Source of the DNA: Psococerastis gibbosa
Lineage: Eukaryota > Arthropoda > Insecta > Psocodea > Psocidae
Direction of reading: 5' to 3'
Length of the DNA: 64,000 bases
Assembly: GCA_963971405.1 (NCBI GenBank)
Contig: OZ020487.1
Location: 44,179,039-44,243,038, forward strand
The notes under the pieces were generated by a model. It saw only the letters and a program-made list of their open reading frames with translations. It ran no database searches and was not told where the DNA came from. The first letter of the stretch is position 1. Each line of letters begins with the position of its first letter. Below are positions 57,640 to 64,000 of this stretch, piece by piece. The position numbers were made by a program, and so were the translations under genes.

Positions 57640-60600
57640 ATGCTGGCTAACAAGCTGGTTTCTAGTAGTATACTCCGCGCTGGCCTGACAAACCTGTGCA
57701 AGGTTCAGACTGCAAATGTCTATGGCGCTGCTAGGATAGGGAACCGCGACTGGGTTGGGTTCGGCTGGAACGGACAAGCTACTTATGGCGATCGCGTTGA
57801 TTATCCTTTTCCAGCAATTAGGTTTCGCGAGAATACACCCGATGTTTTGGTAAGTAGTCGTAGCAGTCGTGAGCATCGTTAAGAACCGCTTAAAATATTT
57901 GAGGACTATAAGGCTAGGCCCTGAGAAGAAAGGTTTTACCTTTCAGCTTAGAGAGCTTACGAAGCCGCTGTCAGCCCGGGAGAAGTCTAACTGCACTAGT
58001 TATCATAAAGGTTTTGTATAGAGATGGGACATTTCATTTCCCCCGCAAAGTATGTTTTTCTTAATTAGTGGTGCCACCTTTAATTAATCAGAGCACGCCT
58101 TGAAAACTTCCAAGCAGCAAAAAATCCCACTATGGCTGCACGGTGTGCGCGTGGACGCTTGTTGGAGCGAATGTCCAATCTCCTGGGCCTATATTTAACT
58201 CTTGACACAATCTTTCGAGACCCGACCGGTCCATTCCATTCACATTTGCTGCAAATTTTCGAGACATACCGTGCAGCTGAATGTCTACCCAATTACTTCA
58301 ATCGGGACTGACTGACTGTCAGGTGCCTCTTCCAGGTCAGTTTGCGCGAGTGGTATATACACCTATAGAATAGCCTAAAATCCAAGGATACTGTCTAGCT
58401 CCACATCATTTCCTCCACATACCTCATAGACCAATGCTTGTATGTGGCGGACATGATGTGGAACTAGACAGCCGGTGTTCTCATGATTCTCAGTGCAGAT
58501 ATTACTATAACCACTATCAACAACAGGTATATTGCTTTAGGCTATTTTTTGTTTTTATTTATTGCTTTCCAATTTATACATAGTATAAGGAAAGCTTTGT
58601 GACGGTGGAAATTTTCGATTCCGAGATTTCAATGGATTTACACGTTTTAAGGTCCCAGGAACCCATGAAAGTGGTTTTTACGAAATGTCTGTCTGTTCGT
58701 TGATTTCCGGGCAAACTACTTGGTCGATTCTGATGTATTTCGGCATGTAGGTTCACAAAAATCATACCTCGGGACCATTTTTTTATTTGGGGCTAACTCA
58801 GTTTGGGGGGGTTTTATTCTCAAAAAACTCTAAAAAAACGTCTAAAAAAATTATTTCCCAAAAACGGCTCCAACGATTTCTTTTAAATTCGCATATATTG
58901 TAGTTGTTATTAATTTTGATAAAATGCGGGGGGTCGCTTGCCCCTTGATAGTTTGCTTCGGGGGGTAAAAAAATAAAAATATGTAAATTTTAATGAAAAA
59001 TGACTAAAAAATAATTTTTTTTGCGAAACCTTTCTATCGATGATTTCTACTTTCAGGTATGTTTTAGGTGTTAAATTGAGTAACGAAACCGGATAGGTTG
59101 CTTTCCCAAAAAATATTTGGCTTTGCACAAAAAATTATTTTCTGAAAAAATGTTAGAAAATTCGCGCTCAAATGCATTGCGTGCCCTGCCATTATTGCTG
59201 TGTGGTAATGTGTTGTTCTGACCTTTCTAGAATTTATCTCACTTCCAGTGACGTCAGGTGGACACCCCCCCCCCTCGAAATAACGGAAATTTAACCACTG
59301 GAAAAATTATTTACCATGAAATTACTCATATTCTCTATCTACTAATGTGCGTCAAATGGCCTACCAGCCAAGGACGGGCGTTGGCTGTAGAAGAAGAAGA
59401 TCTACTAATGTTGATAAATTGGAAAGCATGTTCGAGTAATCTCGGACCGGTTCTTTATTGATTTATTTATTGCTGTTGTGTCTTAGGTTTTAGAACGCCT
59501 ATTGTTTCATGTTCATGACTCAATACAGAAATATTCTATTCTAAAGCAATGCAATGATTCAAGTATGATGCTAGAATTAAAATTACTATTTCAATTTTAT
59601 TATGTTTCAACTCTTTGACTTTGAGTGAAAACCAAAGTGTGACGTGCGATAAGTAGAACTGTGCATTTAAAGTATGTTAACATGAAAAATGTAGGATGAA
59701 TAAGTCGAGAGCTAACTATAAAACACACTGTAGTCTAGCTGTATTCGCTGCCTGTTCCTATCGCACTTTATCTCGAGGATATTAAAAGATTACGGATAAT
59801 GTAGTCTAGGCCAATCCTGTAGTTTAAAGAATAACTTATTGTGGGGTTAAAAAGTACTGTTCTTACATTGTTTTGTTTTATTTTTTTACCCACAATATCG
59901 TCAGTTATTCTGTACCGGCATGGTAGGCCTGGTGTGCTTTTTTTGTTATTGTTGTTGTTGAAGACTTAGAAGTGAAGCACTTATTTGTTTACAACAGTTC
60001 ACAGTTCAGTCTTCTAATGGTCTCTCATCCATGCTCAGCTCAGTCATTTAACCTTTTACCACTATCACAATCACTTCTTTTATGTTTTTTCTGAACATTT
60101 CCACTGTATTGCATACTCTTATTCTTCTGTTTAGTTTGTTATATTCGGAGATTCCGTCTTGAAATATTGTCTTCCTGACTTGACTACCACTAGTAGTTAG
60201 ACTTGTTCGATTTCTCGTCTCGTAGGTGTGCCTTTCTTGGTGTCTCGTAGTTAGCGCCAGGTACTCGGGTGTCAGACCTTTATCGATTTTGAATGTCATA
60301 GTGTCCAAGTAGAGGTTTTCTTCAATAGTTAACCAGTCTAATTTCATCACCATCTCTTTTATTGGCGCATCCCATTCCGCTCGCAGAATGATTCTCAAGG
60401 CTTGATTTAATACTTTCTGGAGTTTTGATGTGTTTTCTTTTGACGCTTCATACCAGAGAGAAGAACAGTAATTGAAATGAGGTTTTAATTGGTCCTATTA
60501 AGAGTCATTCCCACTACCTACTCATAAAATGTTTTGGCTGGATTGCTGGATGACACTGCCATATGGAGGAACATAGCAATCCAGCGTTTCCAATGTTTTT

Positions 60601-62178
60601 TTTTGCATTTTGCATCTTCTCCTCGAGTTGAGCAAGTCTCAAATCGCAGATAAAGGTGTAACTGTGCTAGTGGGTTTCCCTCTGTAGATGGCAGTTCTTG
60701 CCGAAAGCGCTCAGGGCTTTATACTAACACAAGTGGGTTTCTTAGACAAAGTTAATTATTTGGGTTTAACCAATTCGGGTTGTTATAACAAGTATTTCTA
60801 AAACTCAAGTTTTTGTTATTTTTTGTTTATTAAAATGAAATACCTACCACGAAGTCACGAGTAATCTAATTATTTATTGTTGGTATTGCCCTCTTTTATA
60901 TAATAAAAGCTCTGGTTGCGTCAATCGAGTTCCCCCATCGCAACGCCAAACATTAAAACTCCATATAACATGATGTATGAAATAGTCCTCTTCAACTTAA
61001 TTTTTTTTTTTTAAATCCCATACAAACAATAAATAGACCGCTGTTTAAAAATAGACAGCTGGTTTGGGGGTGATCCAGTGTCTGCGGTCAATATTTTCTT
61101 CTAATGCACGAGATTTCAAAATATTTGCTTCTTGGACGACGAAATTCATTGTTTAAAAAATATTTTTAAATCTCCTTTAAGATAAATGATGAAAAAGGGA
61201 TATTTTACTTTGTATTTTTCACTTCTTAAGTTATTTAGGCCCAAGTGTTTTTCCACCTTCTGAACTTTCGTCACGACCTATTGCAGGCACTCCGAGAAAA
61301 AGAGAAGGGTGACTGGAAGAAGCTGACGATCGAAGAGAAAAAAAAGCTGTACAGAGCGAGCTTCTGCCAGACATTCGCTGAAATGAACGCCCCCACCGGA
61401 GAATGGAAGAGCAGCATTGGCCTTGCCCTCGCATTTGCATCCCTATCTCTCTGGTTTTACATGGCACTTAAGCTTTACAGTAAGTGTGTGCAGTGATCTT
61501 ATCGTCTTTTGTTTGCAATTAGGTCTACTTCTAGTATCAAATAGCCACAGGTGCAATTACGTGCAACCAATTATATGTAAACACACGAAGTTCCTATGCG
61601 AGTGCCCCCCACGCTAATTTGTAGTGCAATAGGCAGCGTTGGCTTCAAATAGGTCAGCTGCTGCGCATACAGTAGTCGTCTTCGTCATGCGCGTCGTGCG
61701 TAGTGCCACAGGTACAGGTGTCCCTCTGGCAGGAAGCCCCATATAGCTGCCGTTGTTTTGCAAAACGGGTCCGCCAGTCTGGCGACAAGGGTTCATACAC
61801 ATCAATTCAATTTATTTTTTTCTCAGTTCTTTCACAATTTCGATAGGTCCCCATAGTTGGTGTCTCATCAGATCTATTGATCTTCTAACGGTGTCTTGAG
61901 CGAAACCATGGCTTGAGCTTCAGGTAGTTGGAAGTCCGGAATGGTACCGCAGGTCCAGGTGTCACGCCTAACCTTAACAGGGGTGGCGTAAGGGAAACCT
62001 GTTACTTATCAATAATAAAATGACATAATGGTTGTTTTTTGCAGTATTCAAGCCACTTCCCCAGTCCTGTAGTGAAGAGAGCAGAGAAGCTCAGTTCAAG
62101 AGAATGCTTGACTTGCGGGTTGGCCGTATTGATGGGATCTCAAGCAAGTGGGACTTTGAAAATAACAAGTGGAAGTAA
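57640..62178 (+). CDS. COX4: Cytochrome c oxidase subunit 4, mitochondrial
   Basis: Nuclear-encoded subunit of complex IV in the inner mitochondrial membrane; it stabilises the core and in vertebrates mediates ATP control. Three exons: 57640-57849, 61287-61479, 62045-62178 (stop TAA), 178 residues. The N-terminus (MLANKLVSSSILRAGLTNL) is a basic, amphipathic targeting peptide with no acid. The family signature ALREKEKGDWKKL starts exon 2, followed by LYRASFCQTFAEM, GEWK, a single transmembrane segment at about 114-134 (IGLALAFASLSLWFYMALKL) and the C-terminal IFKPLPQS and SKWDFENNKWK. Length fits (human precursor about 169). The ATG follows directly after a TCTATTTCAG acceptor, so the mRNA leader lies upstream. 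ATTAAA at 62246 may be the poly(A) signal. Intron 1 (3.4 kb) holds the 850-bp repeat and a LINE relic. Confidence 0.96.
58404..58557. repeat. Repeat shared with CSE1L intron 11
   Basis: CAATGCTTGTATGTGGCGG, AACTAGACAGCCGGTGTTC and CAGATATTACTATAACCAC match 42750-43130. It runs directly into the 850-bp repeat. Confidence 0.6.
58556..59458 (+). repeat. 850-bp interspersed repeat, copy R5 with nested insert
   Basis: Same borders as R1/R2. It is interrupted at 59348-59399 by 52 bp ending GTAGAAGAAGAAG, flanked by ATCTACTAATG at 59337-59347 and 59400-59410. Confidence 0.8.
60048..60495 (-). mobile_element. LINE (CR1/jockey-like) reverse-transcriptase C-terminus
   Basis: Open minus-strand frame: FNYCSSLWYEASKENTSKLQ, KVLNQALRIILRAEWDAPI, KLDWLTIEENLYLDTMTFKI, GLTPEYLA, then HTYETRNR. 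This is the classic post-RT region of CR1-like non-LTR elements, 5'-truncated. About 116-150 codons remain open, so it is the youngest LINE relic here. Confidence 0.8.
60665..60885. repeat. Arm of the large foldback at the window end
   Basis: GATGGCAGTTCTTGCCGAAA, GGTTTCTTAGACAAAG and CACGAAGTCACGAGTAATC match 63691-63870 in inverted orientation and 63908-64000 in direct orientation. Confidence 0.65.
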
Positions 62179-62279
62179 ATTTACCATACTGTATTTGTGT
62201 TAGCAGATACGATACATTCACGTTTAATATTATAAATATACTGTAATTAAAAACATCTTTGTATTAATTGTGTAATAGT

Positions 62280-62679
62280 CAGTGGCGTATATAAGGGGGC
62301 TCCTCCCGAGAAGGGAAAACGCCGAAATGAAACGAAATGTGATTTTTTGTTATGCATGTATTTTTTTTATTTAAAAAAAAAAAGTTAATCGCATACTAAT
62401 AATTTAATCAATATATAAGATTACCCTCTTCAATCGCCTCACTAAGTAACCTAATAGGTGCTTGTGTCGAGTTACGACCCGTCTCGGATCGCAAGGCGTG
62501 TAGAGACTCGCACAAGTACCACCTTGCCACCGAAGTCGCTAATAAATCTAATAGAAGTTCCAGCGGTTTGGTTGGTAGAATTTAACGTCATCTCGGGCCT
62601 CTGCCCGCTGCAAGATGTTGGTAGCTAGAGGCGACTTGGTCTTGCCCCCCCCCCCAATTTTTATATATATATGCCACTG
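62280..62679. mobile_element. CAGTGGCG-ended element with nested repeat C
   Basis: CAGTGGCGTATATAAGGGGG ... TATATATATGCCACTG. Repeat family C (62410-62550, minus) sits inside. Ends resemble those at 9874 and 35486, but the interior differs. Confidence 0.45.
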
Positions 62680-63690
62680 GTAATGGTGATCTTCATTGTA
62701 TCATGTACACCTCCAACACAATTAACCACAAAATATGCACAAGGGTTATACTTGAAATCGAGGATCGGTAATAACCGTGGAGGTGGCACAGCGATGCCTA
62801 ACCACTCCCGGCCTGATGTCATTTTTTATTTGAAACAGAAGCATTATAAATTCTTCTATATCCTTGTCCTCAACATAGCCAGTCACTGATCTGCACACAA
62901 AAAAACAACAACATTCAGATTAGAACTCCTCCATGAAATGTAAATCATCAAGAATAATCACCTCGGTTGCACAATCGCCAGAATTGGTATGTAGAAAAAA
63001 AAGTGGCTAAGGCGATATTTGTACATAGGCCTACTGTTCGCCCAGAAAAGTTTGCAAATGCACAAATTATGCACAATAGGATATCCCGTAATGCCGTCCC
63101 AAGTCCCGCCTCTCCGTGTAAATTCCCTATGCTGCATTTTCAAATCAGATAGAACTACTTTGCATGTGTCTGTATACACAAAACGTATGGGGGTTCCATT
63201 CCAAATTTAATGCACCAAGGTCACAAGTGGACATTGCTTATTTATTTAGCTAAAATTGTCAATCTGTTGCACTTTTTACAAATTCGCGACTCCAATGTCA
63301 AAATTAAAATTAAAATTTTCTGAATGTTAGTTAATTGCCTTCAACTACTGTAGCAACGTTAGTCGAACGGTTTTAGGATCATCATGGAACAAAATGAAAG
63401 CAATATGTATTGTTATAAATATTATTTAGTGCGTTTCTTGAATTTGAGAAATTTATAAAATTTTCTTACCATAAATAGTGTTATAAAATGGATCAACTTG
63501 AAAATAGAAAGTTAACTTAAGAGAGTTCAGGCCACAGAAAAGAGTTTCTGTGTATCACACCAATAAGGGTCTCGTCAAGGTATACAATGCGCTTTCCTTC
63601 AGACCTGGCGTTCCGGATTCCTTGTAAATACCTATAACGCCAAGAAAGCGTGCGTGGCGACTCGACCATGACGTTGTATTTTGTCAAACA

Positions 63691-64000
63691 TAAATAATTA
63701 GATTACTCGTGACTTCGTGGTATTTCATTTTTATAAACAAAAAATAACAGAAACTTGTTAGAACAACCCGAATTAGTAGAACCCAAATAATCATTAAGAA
63801 ATTAACATTGTCTAAGAAACCCACTTGTGTTAGTATAAAACCCTGAGCGCTTTCGGCAAGAACTGCCATCATAAGGTGTAACTGTGCTCGTTGGGTTTCC
63901 CTCTGTAGATGGCAGTTCATGCCGAAAGCGCTCAGGGTTTTATACTAACACAAGTGGGTTTCTTCGACAAAGTTAATTTCTTAACGATTATTTGGGTTTT
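63691..64000. mobile_element. Large foldback, right arm cut by the window end
   Basis: The left arm 63691-63870 ends CGGCAAGAACTGCCATC. After a 37-bp loop the right arm begins GATGGCAGTTCATGCCGAAA and continues TACTAACACAAGTGGGTTTC to the last base. Confidence 0.7.

Larger units (their letters stand above)
62179..64000. other. Flank downstream of COX4
   Basis: No gene. CAGTGGCG-type element at 62280-62679, unclassified AT-rich DNA 62680-63690, then a foldback running off the window. Confidence 0.5.

Overview
This is a eukaryotic nuclear window, AT-rich and crowded with repeats. It is almost certainly from an arthropod: it encodes a Rebers-Riddiford RR-2 cuticle protein, and its genes carry many introns with canonical GT-AG junctions. 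I cannot place the order. A crustacean, chelicerate or other non-model arthropod would all fit, and nothing is bacterial or viral.

Six genes can be reconstructed by joining exons at splice sites that keep frame. In order they are: (1) an RR-2 cuticle protein (+, 2345-3985, first exon not found) preceded by four decayed copies of its own leader exon; (2) a CYP4-like cytochrome P450 of eight exons (+, 8715-16173); (3) an intronless YEATS2-like chromatin reader (+, 18775-20628); (4) a second eight-exon P450 with the same intron phases as the first (+, 30338-37623); (5) a complete 16-exon exportin-2 gene, CSE1L/CAS (-, 53183 down to 38983, 970 codons); (6) cytochrome c oxidase subunit 4 (+, 57640-62178). 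The P450s are a dispersed tandem pair with YEATS2 and about 10 kb of repeats between them. CSE1L and COX4 are divergently arranged. A possible two-exon micro-ORF lies between those two, 0.25 kb from the CSE1L start. The genes share no pathway: cuticle, oxidative metabolism, histone reading, importin-alpha recycling and respiration.

The rest is a layered repeat landscape. It includes PIF/Harbinger-like foldback MITEs with 3-bp target duplications and a shared palindromic core; several other foldback families; two tRNA-derived SINE families that share a central domain; an 850-bp interspersed repeat carrying long G and C runs; CAGTGGCG-ended elements; and at least seven decayed LINE reverse-transcriptase tails. 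Three recent rearrangements stand out: a triplicated CSE1L exon whose extra copies would create a stop codon, a tandem duplication at a P450 splice donor split by a MITE, and a 677-bp segment copied 6.4 kb away and flanked by a 42-bp direct repeat. The 3' splice site lies 0-18 nt before the start codon in all five genes whose start is visible. That would fit either leader introns or spliced-leader trans-splicing.
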